From assembly GCA_004124875.1 (NCBI GenBank), contig SCKJ01000004.1:62001-126000 (forward strand): 64,000 bases of DNA, written 5' to 3'. A program made the translations under genes and the position numbers. The stretch is from Fidelibacterota bacterium. GTDB taxonomy: Bacteria > Fidelibacterota > Marinisomatia > SCGC-AAA003-L08 > TS1B11. Each line of letters starts with the position of its first letter. Positions within the stretch are counted from its first letter, which is position 1. Below, in pieces: positions 33,709-42,028 of the stretch. The notes beneath the pieces were generated by a model, which was given only the letters and a program-made list of their open reading frames with translations, was not told the origin of the DNA and made no database searches.

Positions 33709-34426
33709 ATATCTGGCCCAGGCGGGCATTGCCTCGCGCAGGGCAGCGGACCGGCTGATAGCCGCAGGAGAGGTGCGGGTCAACGGGCTGGTGGTGACGG
33801 CCATGGGCGTCGATGTCGGCGAAAATGATGCCGTGGATATTGGCGGCGATCCCGTTTCCGCTCCGGAAGCGGCCATTGTCTATCTGCTGAACAAGCCGAA
33901 AGGGGTCATCTCCTCAGCCAGCGATGACAAGGGCCGCAGAACGGTCGTCGATCTGATTCGCGACCGGCGGCGGCTCTATCCCGTGGGACGCCTTGACCGC
34001 GACACCACCGGCGCGCTGCTGGTCACCAATCGCGGTGAACTCACTCACAAACTGACGCACCCCAAATATGGCGTCAAGCGCAGATACATTGCCCAGGTGC
34101 GCGGTCAACTGCCCAGGGAGGCAGCGGGAAATTTGAAGCGCGGTCTGCGGCTGGCCGACGGCATGAAAGTGCGGGCCTCGATCAAGTTACTTGACCGGCG
34201 CGGTGGCATGTTCCTGTATGAGCTGGTCCTGACCGAAGGTCAGAACCGGGAGATCAAGCGCATTTTCAAGCACTACAAGTTGCCCCTGATGCACCTGCAC
34301 CGGGCCGAGTTTGCCGGTCTGCATGTGGATCAGCTGGCCGAAGGCAAATATCGCCGGTTGCGCCCCGCCGAAGTAGCGGCTCTATCGCGTTTGGTGGCTG
34401 GGGGGCAGAGGCAACATCCTGCTTAA
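33695..34426 (+). CDS. RsuA/RluB-family pseudouridine synthase
   Basis: A 243-residue enzyme that isomerises a uridine in rRNA (RluB/large-subunit type most likely). An N-terminal S4 domain (MRLNKYLAQAGIASRRAADR, GEVRVNGLVV) is followed by the catalytic domain: YPVGRLDRDTTGALLVTNRG with the nucleophile Asp, then THPKYGVKRRYIAQVRG and LTEGQNREIKRIFK. The start at 33695 has GGAGG nine bases upstream and overlaps scpB by 14 bases; the much longer frame upstream is an artefact. The order scpA-scpB-rluB is widely conserved. Confidence 0.93.
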   Translation: MRLNKYLAQAGIASRRAADRLIAAGEVRVNGLVVTAMGVDVGENDAVDIGGDPVSAPEAAIVYLLNKPKGVISSASDDKGRRTVVDLIRDRRRLYPVGRLDRDTTGALLVTNRGELTHKLTHPKYGVKRRYIAQVRGQLPREAAGNLKRGLRLADGMKVRASIKLLDRRGGMFLYELVLTEGQNREIKRIFKHYKLPLMHLHRAEFAGLHVDQLAEGKYRRLRPAEVAALSRLVAGGQRQHPA

Positions 34427-34544
34427 AAACAGATGGATATTCGACGTGACCGGCTGTAAACTACTCTGCTTTTTGATGCCCTGTTTTTTGACGGCTGTGC
34501 CCTCGTGAAGGCAGTGTCCTTATGAAGATGGGCTGCCACCAGAG

Positions 34545-35216
34545 GTGAAAGATGTTGTTGCCATAGACGGCCCCTCGGCATCGGGCAAGAGCACTACCGC
34601 CAGAATGGTCGCCAGGGAACTGGGCTACCTGCACCTGGACACAGGCGCTATGTACCGTGCAGTGACAGTTGCATGCCTCAGGCAAAACCTGCCTCCCCAG
34701 CCCTCTCCACAGCTCGACCTGCTGCTGGACGAATTGGATATTCAGTTCGACAGGGAAGGCAGCGGTGATCAGCGCGTATTGCTGGCTGGGGAGGATGTTT
34801 CCGGCCAGATCAGGTCGCCGGAGGTCAACGCGGTCGTCAGCTCTTACAGCGCCTTGCCACAGGTGCGCAAGCGGCTGGTCAAGCTGCAGCAGCAGGCGGC
34901 CGAAGGAAATAATGTGGTCTGCGAGGGGCGCGACATCGGCACCCGGGTATTTCCCGATGCCCGGCACAAATTTTTTATCGTAGCCGATCTGAAAGTGCGG
35001 GCCGAGCGCCGGCGGGACGAGCTGGAAGCCGCCGGAACCGCCGCGGACCTTGAGGAACTTATGGCCGAGCTGGCCCGGCGCGATAAGGCCGATACGATCA
35101 GGGAGCATTCCCCGCTGGTCAAAGCAGAGGATGCCATCGAACTGGACACGTCGAATTTGACCATTGAAATGCAGGTTGAGAGAGTGATCGCTCATGTAAA
35201 GGGGCGGTCAGCATGA
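34545..35216 (+). CDS. cmk: Cytidylate kinase
   Basis: Phosphorylates CMP and dCMP. P-loop IDGPSASGKSTTARMVARELG at the N-terminus, LDTGAMYRAVTVA, CEGRDIGTRVFPDA (catalytic Arg/Asp), and LARRDKADTIREHSPL. 223 aa. The start is a GTG at 34545; no ATG in this frame precedes the P-loop. It is followed by rpsA, a very common pair. Confidence 0.94.
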   Translation: MKDVVAIDGPSASGKSTTARMVARELGYLHLDTGAMYRAVTVACLRQNLPPQPSPQLDLLLDELDIQFDREGSGDQRVLLAGEDVSGQIRSPEVNAVVSSYSALPQVRKRLVKLQQQAAEGNNVVCEGRDIGTRVFPDARHKFFIVADLKVRAERRRDELEAAGTAADLEELMAELARRDKADTIREHSPLVKAEDAIELDTSNLTIEMQVERVIAHVKGRSA

Positions 35217-35253
35217 AAACAGACAGTTACACCCAGGAGACTAAAACCGCCAT

Positions 35254-37611
35254 ATGTTCGCAACTGAAACCGAAAACCCCCAACCCGAAGCTGCTCAAGC
35301 AGAGACTTCGGCTGACCTGACCGAAGAAACTCCCCAAACCGATAGCACGACAGAAACTCAGACGGCTGAGCCAGCCGCTGAGCCAGCCGCCGAGCCAGCC
35401 GCTGAACCAGCCGCTGAGCCGTCAGTGGAGGCCATAGAGGAGACCCCTCCCCCCGCACCGGAGCGGGCGCCCATCATCGATTATCTCGCGCCCAATCTGC
35501 TCGGTGACATCACCACCGTGACAGCCGACCAGCTGCTGGCCATGGAGGAGCCGGAACAGGAGACCCGGAACGAAGCGCTGGAAGAGCTCATCAGCACTTC
35601 CGTAGGAGAAATTCGCGAAGACCGTGTCATCAAAGGGCGCGTCATAGGCAGCAATGACCGGGAGGTGCTGGTCGACATTGGATTCAAGTCCGAAGGCATT
35701 GTGGCCAGGGAAGAGTTTGGCTCCGGAGGTCTACCGGCCATTGGCGATGAAATCACCGTTTATCTGGTGCGCATGGAGGACATTAACGGCCAGACGGTGC
35801 TCTCCAAGGAAAAAGCCGATTTCATGGGCCGCTGGTCCGAGCTCAAGGAGAAAGAGGCCTCCGAGGAGACCGTCATGGGCACCATTTCCCGCCGCATAAA
35901 AGGTGGCCTGATTGTCGACCTTGACGGCGTGCCTGCCTTCCTCCCCGGCTCACAGGTCGACATACGGCCGGTGCAGGATTTTGACGATTACATTGGCCGG
36001 GAGTTTGAGTTCAAGATCGTAAAAATCAACGAGTCACGCAAAAATATTGTGCTTTCCCGCAAGGAACTGCTCGAAGCCGACATGCAAGAGAAACGGGCCG
36101 AACTCATCTCCGGTCTCAAAGTGGGGCAGATTCTGGACGGCCGGGTCAAGAACCTCACCGATTTCGGCGCTTTTGTCGATCTGGGTGGGCTTGACGGCCT
36201 CCTACACATCACCGACCTCAGCTGGGGCCGGGTGCAGCACCCATCCGAAGTGGTGAGCCTGGATGAAGTGATTACCGTCAAGGTTATCGATTTCGATCCT
36301 GAGAAGCAGCGGGTCTCATTGGGACTCAAGCAGTTGCAGCCGCACCCGTGGGACAGCGTGGACACCAGTTATCCCGCCGGTTCGGTCATTACCGGCAAGG
36401 TTGTCAGCATGACCAATTACGGCGCCTTTGTGGAGCTGGAACGGGGTGTTGAGGGCCTGGTGCACGTGTCGGAAATGTCATGGACCAAGCACATTCGACA
36501 CCCCTCCGAAATATTTACCCTTGGCGAATCCATTGAGGCGAAAATTCTCAATGTCGATCTCGAAGAGCGCAAAATTTCGCTGGGCGTCAAGCAGTTGCAG
36601 CCCGATCCCTGGGACCATATTGAGGAGCGCTACGAAGTCGATTCCATATACGAAGGGGTGGTCCGCAACCTGACGCAGTTTGGCGCCTTTGTAGAGCTGG
36701 AGGAGGGCGTTGACGGTTTGATTCATGTCACCGATCTCTCGTGGACGCGCAATGTCCGGCACCCCAAAGAGTGCCTCGACAAGGGCGACAAAGTAAAAGT
36801 GCGCATCCTCGACGTATCCCGGGAAAACCGCCGGATCGCCTTGGGCCTGAAGCAGGTCAATGACGATCCGTGGGAACAGCTGGAAGCCCATTTCACATCC
36901 GGCAAGCAGGTGGAAGGCACCGTGTTCCGCATCCTGGAGAAAGGTGTCATTCTCCAGATGGAGATGGACATCGAAGGCATCATTCCGGCGCGGGACTTGT
37001 CCAAAGCCGAGCGGGATGACCTGCACAAAGCGTTAAACCCCGGTGATTTACTGTCGGTGACGGTTCAGGAGCTCAATGCCGATGACAAAAAAGTCGTGCT
37101 GATGCCTGAATTTGAAGTAAAAGTGGCCGCACCGGCGAAAAAGGAGGAAGAGCCTGCCGCCGAAGTTGACAAGCAGCCGGAAGCGAGTGCGGCAGATGCC
37201 ACAGATGATGGCGACGCTGTGGAGGCAGAGGCCGCCACCCCGGCCGGGGATACAGCTGTGGAGAGCGCCGCAGCGACGGTTGAGGACCCGGCAGTTGAGG
37301 AGACCGTTGCGGCTTCGGCTGAAGCGGGGGTAGCGGAACCGGCCGAAGAGGAAAAGCCGAAAAAAGGGACGGCAAAAAAGAAGACTGCGAGCAAATCCGA
37401 TGAAGCGGAACCGGCGGCGGCAGAAGTAGCGGAAAAGCCGGTAAAAGCCGCGGCCAAAAAGACGGATACCAAAAAGAAAGCTGCCACGGCCAAAAAAGCG
37501 ACTGCCAAGAAAGCGGCCAAGGCTGAGTCCAAGGACGATGGCAAAAAAGCCGGCGCCGCTAAAATGAAGCCGGCCGCCAAGAAAAAGGCCGCCAAAGATG
37601 AGGCCCAATAA
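35254..37611 (+). CDS. rpsA: 30S ribosomal protein S1 with acidic N-terminal and histone-like C-terminal extensions
   Basis: A 785-residue protein. The first about 75 residues are Ala/Pro/Glu-rich with AEPA repeats. Six S1 domains follow, each with the V-G-x-V-x-x-FV core: DRVIKGRVIGSN, ETVMGTISRRIKG, GQILDGRVKNLTDFGAFVDL, GSVITGKVVSMTNYGAFVEL, DSIYEGVVRNLTQFGAFVEL and GKQVEGTVFRILEKGVILQM. From about residue 625 an Ala/Glu-rich linker leads to a Lys/Ala tail (KKAAKAESKDDGKKAG type), like histone H1. S1 recruits mRNA to the ribosome; the tail may add RNA or DNA binding (inference). Ribosome-binding site AGGAG lies 14 bases before the ATG, rather far; another ATG at 35213 overlaps the cmk stop but is out of frame. 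Confidence 0.93.
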   Translation: MFATETENPQPEAAQAETSADLTEETPQTDSTTETQTAEPAAEPAAEPAAEPAAEPSVEAIEETPPPAPERAPIIDYLAPNLLGDITTVTADQLLAMEEPEQETRNEALEELISTSVGEIREDRVIKGRVIGSNDREVLVDIGFKSEGIVAREEFGSGGLPAIGDEITVYLVRMEDINGQTVLSKEKADFMGRWSELKEKEASEETVMGTISRRIKGGLIVDLDGVPAFLPGSQVDIRPVQDFDDYIGREFEFKIVKINESRKNIVLSRKELLEADMQEKRAELISGLKVGQILDGRVKNLTDFGAFVDLGGLDGLLHITDLSWGRVQHPSEVVSLDEVITVKVIDFDPEKQRVSLGLKQLQPHPWDSVDTSYPAGSVITGKVVSMTNYGAFVELERGVEGLVHVSEMSWTKHIRHPSEIFTLGESIEAKILNVDLEERKISLGVKQLQPDPWDHIEERYEVDSIYEGVVRNLTQFGAFVELEEGVDGLIHVTDLSWTRNVRHPKECLDKGDKVKVRILDVSRENRRIALGLKQVNDDPWEQLEAHFTSGKQVEGTVFRILEKGVILQMEMDIEGIIPARDLSKAERDDLHKALNPGDLLSVTVQELNADDKKVVLMPEFEVKVAAPAKKEEEPAAEVDKQPEASAADATDDGDAVEAEAATPAGDTAVESAAATVEDPAVEETVAASAEAGVAEPAEEEKPKKGTAKKKTASKSDEAEPAAAEVAEKPVKAAAKKTDTKKKAATAKKATAKKAAKAESKDDGKKAGAAKMKPAAKKKAAKDEAQ
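35365..35421 (+). repeat. 12-bp tandem repeat inside rpsA (AEPA codons)
   Basis: Four and a half units of a 12-base repeat (consensus GCTGAGCCAGCC) with few changes, encoding the AEPA repeats of the S1 N-terminal extension. Such arrays change length by slippage in whole-codon steps and keep the frame. Confidence 0.85.
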
Positions 37612-37681
37612 GCCTGAATCTCCCGGCGAGGATTGCCGGTCCCGATGGATGGCCGCAGACTAGGGCGATAGGGGCAGCAGA

Positions 37682-38674
37682 GTGGCCGATCCCAAACAGC
37701 CCCGGCGGCTATACGGTGACCTTGTCTACAAGGGCGTCGCAGTCGGTCTGGCAATCATCCTGTGGTTTTTCTCCATCAGCACAAGCCGCTTCGAGGCGGA
37801 CGTCACCTTTCCCCTGGAAATCCGCAATATACGGGCCGGAAAAACGCTGAGTGAAGAGGCGCCCCGAACGGCTACCTTAAGGTTCCTGGGCACCGGACGC
37901 GCGCTGGCCAAACTGTTCCTGCTGCGGCCTTTCTCCAATCTTAAACTGGTGCTCGACCTGGATCGAGTCCAGCGCCGTCACGTGTTTTATCTCAACGACT
38001 ACCTGCGCGACAATCCACAACGCATCGTTATCCCCATTGTCGGCATGCGCGAAAACCTCGTTTTCGTGGAAGTGGTGCGGCCGGACAGCATTCCCATTGT
38101 GCTGGGTGACTACACTGAAAAGGTCGTTGCCGTGATTCCCCAGGTAACCATTGATATTGCATCGGGCCATACCCAGGTTGGCCCCCTGAAAATCGTCCCG
38201 CCGCAGGTAACGGTACGGGGCGCGCTGGAGGCGGTTTCATCGGTGGATAAAGTGCGCACGATGCGGCGCTCGTACCAGGAAGTGACCTCAGCGCTTGAAT
38301 TCTCCGTCGGGTTGCAGCACCCCGACCCCGGAAAAGTGCTCGATATATCACCGGTCAACGTCACGATTCAGATCAATGTGCAGGCGCTGGGGGAGCGGCG
38401 CATCGATGAGGTGCCGGTCCATGTTATCAACGCGCCGCGCAGCCTCAGCGTTTTCGTGTCGCCTTCAACAGTGGCCCTCACCCTGGTGGGCGGCGTCGAT
38501 TTCCTGTCCGGCGTCGATTCAACGCTGGTACAGGTCATTGTCGACTACCGGGAACAGTTCAGTTCCACCAACCCGTTGGTTGTGCCCCAGGTGATTCCTC
38601 ATCCCTACATGGCGCGCATCAGCGATGTGGTCCCCCGGCAGGTGGAACTGATTTCCACCCGCCGCAACCGGTGA
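37682..38674 (+). CDS. YbbR/CdaR-like domain protein
   Basis: A 330-residue protein with one N-terminal membrane helix (GVAVGLAIILWFFSISTS) and several YbbR domains outside (VTFPLEIRNIRAGKTL, VTIDIASGHTQVGPLKIVPPQVTVRGA, VNVTIQINVQALGERRIDEV, VALTLVGGVDFLSGVDSTLV). In Firmicutes CdaR regulates the cyclic-di-AMP synthase CdaA; no cdaA gene is seen here, so the link is only by family. Start GTG at 37682. It overlaps tsaD by four bases. Confidence 0.8.
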   Translation: MADPKQPRRLYGDLVYKGVAVGLAIILWFFSISTSRFEADVTFPLEIRNIRAGKTLSEEAPRTATLRFLGTGRALAKLFLLRPFSNLKLVLDLDRVQRRHVFYLNDYLRDNPQRIVIPIVGMRENLVFVEVVRPDSIPIVLGDYTEKVVAVIPQVTIDIASGHTQVGPLKIVPPQVTVRGALEAVSSVDKVRTMRRSYQEVTSALEFSVGLQHPDPGKVLDISPVNVTIQINVQALGERRIDEVPVHVINAPRSLSVFVSPSTVALTLVGGVDFLSGVDSTLVQVIVDYREQFSSTNPLVVPQVIPHPYMARISDVVPRQVELISTRRNR

Positions 38675-39678
38675 CCATTCTCGGCATCGAAAGCAGCTGC
38701 GATGACACCGCCGCGGCCGTGCTGACCGATGGCCGGCTCCGGGCCCATATTGTGGCCACACAGCTCGACCATGCCCGCTATGGCGGGATCGTTCCTGAAA
38801 TGGCCTCGCGGTTGCATGAGCAAAACATTGTGCCGGTAGTCCGGGCGGCGCTGGAAAAGTCGGGGACCGGATTCTCCGATCTATCGGCGGTGGCGGTAAC
38901 GCACGGTCCCGGCCTGGCCGGCGCTCTCGCCGTAGGGGTATCGTTCGCCAAGGGACTGGCGCAAGCGCTCGGGATTCCGCTCATCGGCGTCAACCATATG
39001 GAAGGTCATCTCTGGGCCAGTTTTCTGCCAGGTGAAAGCGAAGCGCTCCGCCACCCCTTTATCTGCCTGCTGGCCAGCGGAGGGCACACGCAGCTGTGGC
39101 AGGTGAACGGCTCGGGGGACTACCAGCTGCTGGGGCGGTCCCTCGATGACGCGGCCGGGGAGGCGTTTGACAAAGGGGCGCGGATGCTGGGGTTGAGCTA
39201 CCCCGGCGGACCGGCCATCCAGTCAGCGGCGGAAGGGGGCCAGCCGGATGCCGTCAGTTTCCCACGGCCGTTGGCAGGCGATCCGCAGCCGAATTTTTCC
39301 TTCAGCGGCCTGAAAACGGCGCTGCTGTACTACCTGAAAAAGTTGACCGAACAGGAGATCAAGGCTCAGCGGGCCGATATTGCCGCTTCGTACCAGGCGG
39401 CCATCATCGATTGCCTCATCGACAGGCTGCAGGTTGCGGTCCGCCTGACCGGCGTCCATTCGGTCTGCGTGGCAGGCGGAGTTTCCGCGAATGCTTCGCT
39501 GCGCAGCCGGCTGAAGAGCTGGAGCCGGACCGAAGCGGCCGAGGTGGTCTATCCACCGCTGGAGTTTTGCACCGACAACGCCGCCATGATTGCCCTGGCC
39601 GGATACCACCACTACAAAGCAGGCCGCACGGATGACTTCACGCTGCCCATCGTGCCCGGCCTGAGACTCGATTCATGA
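38671..39678 (+). CDS. tsaD: tRNA threonylcarbamoyladenosine synthase subunit TsaD
   Basis: Catalytic subunit of the t6A37 tRNA modification. ASKHA-fold ATPase: TILGIESSCDDTAAAVLTDG at the N-terminus; metal His in VNHMEGHLWA; LLASGGHTQLW; DDAAGEAFDKGARMLGLSYPGGP; and VCVAGGVSANASLR; ends with CTDNAAMIALAGYHHYKAGR. 335 aa. Start GTG (38671) overlaps the YbbR gene's stop (GTGA). Confidence 0.96.
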   Translation: MTILGIESSCDDTAAAVLTDGRLRAHIVATQLDHARYGGIVPEMASRLHEQNIVPVVRAALEKSGTGFSDLSAVAVTHGPGLAGALAVGVSFAKGLAQALGIPLIGVNHMEGHLWASFLPGESEALRHPFICLLASGGHTQLWQVNGSGDYQLLGRSLDDAAGEAFDKGARMLGLSYPGGPAIQSAAEGGQPDAVSFPRPLAGDPQPNFSFSGLKTALLYYLKKLTEQEIKAQRADIAASYQAAIIDCLIDRLQVAVRLTGVHSVCVAGGVSANASLRSRLKSWSRTEAAEVVYPPLEFCTDNAAMIALAGYHHYKAGRTDDFTLPIVPGLRLDS

Positions 39679-41768
39679 GCCGCTTCGAGCTCGAGTCGGC
39701 GGTCACCTTTGGATGGGGCTTGCTGATTATACTCCTGCTCAGCGGGTTGCTCGTGTTTTACCGGCTGCAGTTGCATGCTCTCCCGCGCATATTGAGGTTG
39801 TGGATCTTTGGCGCCCGGGCACTGTTTTTGCTGCTGGTCGCAGCGCTGCTCATCGATCCGCACCTGACGTGGAAGAGACTGGTCGAGGCGCCACCCAAGA
39901 TCGGCATTTTTCTGGATAACTCACTGTCGATGGCCAACCATTCGGCTTCATCGGTCAGCACCATTTATGCCCAGGTGTCAGCGCTCTACAACTGGGCCAT
40001 ACGCAACAATTACCAGCCCGTGCTGCTTACTTTTGGTGAATCGCTGGCCACTCTGGAATCGGACAAATTCGATTACCGGCCGGATGAGCGTCTCACCGAT
40101 TTTGATCTGATACAGGATTGGTGGCCCACGGCGAACCTCGCTGCCGGTTTTATCTTTTCCGATGGCGTGGCAACAACCGGACCGGGTCCGGCGCTGATCA
40201 GCGGTCCACCGCAGGTGCCGATCTATACTATCGGCGTGGGAGATACGGTAGCCAGCGTCGATTTGAACATTGAGGATTTGCACTACCCGCTGTCGCTGCT
40301 GGCGCAGGAGCAGAGTGAGATGCGCATTACGGTCCGTGGGAGAAATGCCATGGGTCAGCGTCGTCGTCTGTTTTTGTTCCACGAGGGCGAGCTGATCTTT
40401 TCAAAACTGATAAGGTTTGGCTCGCAGGATCACGTGGAGTCGGTAACGGCCCCTGTCGTAGGCCGGCTCGATGCGACGCGATTCCAGATAGAACTGGAAG
40501 TGTTGCCGGAGGAGTCGAACATCGCTAACAACCGCCGCGAAATTCAAATTGATGTGCTGCCGGGACGGCGTCAGGTAACAGTGGTCACGGGAGGCCTTTC
40601 GCCGAACACGCAGATGTGGAACAGGGTCATCGATGATTTGTCCCAGGTCAGGATCAGCCGCCTGGTTTACCTGCGCGGCAGCTGGCGGGGCGGGGAAGAG
40701 GCGTTCTGGCGGGAAAAGCAGGACCTGATTATCCTGGACAATTACCCGACCAACCGGCACTCAGCGGAGCATCTTGACAGAATGTTGGGGAAGATCAAAC
40801 GTGACCGGTCAGCGGTTATAGTTTCAGAGGGGCCGGACAGCGGGCATCGCGGATTCGTGCGATTGTTGCGCGAGCTGGGCGTCACGGTAACAGAGCACAA
40901 GAGCCCGGCGGGCGATCCCGCCAGGCTGCGGCTCTACCCGCGCTCGGGCTTGCCGGCACTGGACAGATCGGGCCTGATTGAACTGATCTCCGGCAATTTT
41001 CCCCCTGCCCGTTTGCGCTATGTCATGCCCCCTTCTTCCAACCGGCGGTTGTCACCTTTGGTGCAAATGGGCAAGGGTGGCTGGGTGTTCGCTTATGGTC
41101 CGCAGAATCGGGGCAAACGGGGCGTCTTGCTGTTGCCCGGTCTCGCGGGCATGCACCTTAAGATGGGGCGCACCGCCGGCTCGGAATTCCTGCGCGAGGC
41201 CATGTCGGCCATGATCGAGTGGACCCTGGAGCCGGAGGGCTTTACCCCCTTTGTGGTGCAGACCGACCGCAAGGATTACCACCTGGGCGAGAAAGTTCGC
41301 TTTAGAGCGTTGCAGCGGGATCGGGCCGGGGAGTCCATGTTGCAGCCGGTTCTGACCCTCGAGGCCGAGGGCCCGCAGAACGCCGCCCTGATTACATTGA
41401 ACTACAACTTTGAGTCCGGAGAATACGAAGGGGAGTACTGGCCCAGCGAACCTGGCGTTCACCGGTACCGGGTTGAAGGGGACGGCGGCGGCCGCGACTG
41501 GCAGAGATTTGAAATGCAGGCGGGCCGGGTGGAGCTGGAGTCTCTCTCGCAAAACCGTTACGGCCTGCAGCGGCTGGCGCAGCTTAACGGTGGCAGCTAT
41601 ATCACCCTGACTGAGGCCGCCCAACTCTGGGAGAAAATGGAATATGCGCCCCGCACCGTCGCCCGGGAATCAAACTTCAACTTGTGGCAGCTGAGCTACC
41701 TCGGGCCGGTCATGCTGTTGCTGCTGGCGGTGGAATGGGTGCTGCGCCGTCGCATGGGTCTGATTTAA
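39675..41768 (+). CDS. Large VWA-domain membrane protein, unknown function
   Basis: A 697-residue protein with two N-terminal membrane helices (WGLLIILLLSGLLVFYRL, FGARALFLLLVAALLIDPHL), a VWA-like domain with metal-site DNSLSM near residue 82 and later FIFSDGVATTG, a glutamine-amidotransferase-like stretch (VIVSEGPDSGHRGFVRLL) and a C-terminal helix (LSYLGPVMLLLLAVEWVLRRR). Its layout matches the BatA-like protein at 11374-13485 although the sequences differ. Overlaps tsaD by four bases. It ends 165 bases before the terminator at 41934. Confidence 0.78.
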   Translation: MSRFELESAVTFGWGLLIILLLSGLLVFYRLQLHALPRILRLWIFGARALFLLLVAALLIDPHLTWKRLVEAPPKIGIFLDNSLSMANHSASSVSTIYAQVSALYNWAIRNNYQPVLLTFGESLATLESDKFDYRPDERLTDFDLIQDWWPTANLAAGFIFSDGVATTGPGPALISGPPQVPIYTIGVGDTVASVDLNIEDLHYPLSLLAQEQSEMRITVRGRNAMGQRRRLFLFHEGELIFSKLIRFGSQDHVESVTAPVVGRLDATRFQIELEVLPEESNIANNRREIQIDVLPGRRQVTVVTGGLSPNTQMWNRVIDDLSQVRISRLVYLRGSWRGGEEAFWREKQDLIILDNYPTNRHSAEHLDRMLGKIKRDRSAVIVSEGPDSGHRGFVRLLRELGVTVTEHKSPAGDPARLRLYPRSGLPALDRSGLIELISGNFPPARLRYVMPPSSNRRLSPLVQMGKGGWVFAYGPQNRGKRGVLLLPGLAGMHLKMGRTAGSEFLREAMSAMIEWTLEPEGFTPFVVQTDRKDYHLGEKVRFRALQRDRAGESMLQPVLTLEAEGPQNAALITLNYNFESGEYEGEYWPSEPGVHRYRVEGDGGGRDWQRFEMQAGRVELESLSQNRYGLQRLAQLNGGSYITLTEAAQLWEKMEYAPRTVARESNFNLWQLSYLGPVMLLLLAVEWVLRRRMGLI

Positions 41769-41933
41769 GCCAGGGTTGACTCGCGGGATACATCCGGCTA
41801 AATTCCGGCGCAGATATTTTACGTGCCTTGTCTTTTTTACCATTAAGGGGACCTGTCTGGAACTTCGCTAAGGCTGACTGATCTTTTCATCGAAATGAAA
41901 TGACCTTCAGTTTGCCTGACACGAGGTTCGTGG

Positions 41934-41962
41934 AACCGAATGTGTTAGCATTCGGTTTTTTT
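41934..41962 (+). terminator. Strong rho-independent terminator before the exopolysaccharide cluster
   Basis: A 9-bp stem AACCGAATG/CATTCGGTT (loop TGTTAG) runs straight into seven T. A second hairpin, GGTTC-GTG-GAACC at 41924-41936, overlaps its left arm, so the two are mutually exclusive. It ends the tsaD/VWA transcript, or may act as an attenuator for the downstream cluster. Confidence 0.88.
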
Positions 41963-42028
41963 ATGCTCTGAAGTTGTGTGGCGGTTAAAAGTGAAGTGTA
42001 ATATTAAAATGAAAGCGAGTTAGGCGTG

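Noticed and set aside
37048-37754. Antisense frames over the S1 tail giving glycine/phenylalanine- or serine/alanine-rich products
   Set aside because: They are the mirror of the Lys/Ala/Glu repeat codons of rpsA.
41985-42000. JUMPstart/ops element before the exopolysaccharide operon
   Set aside because: Only GGCGGT matches; the remaining ops positions do not.
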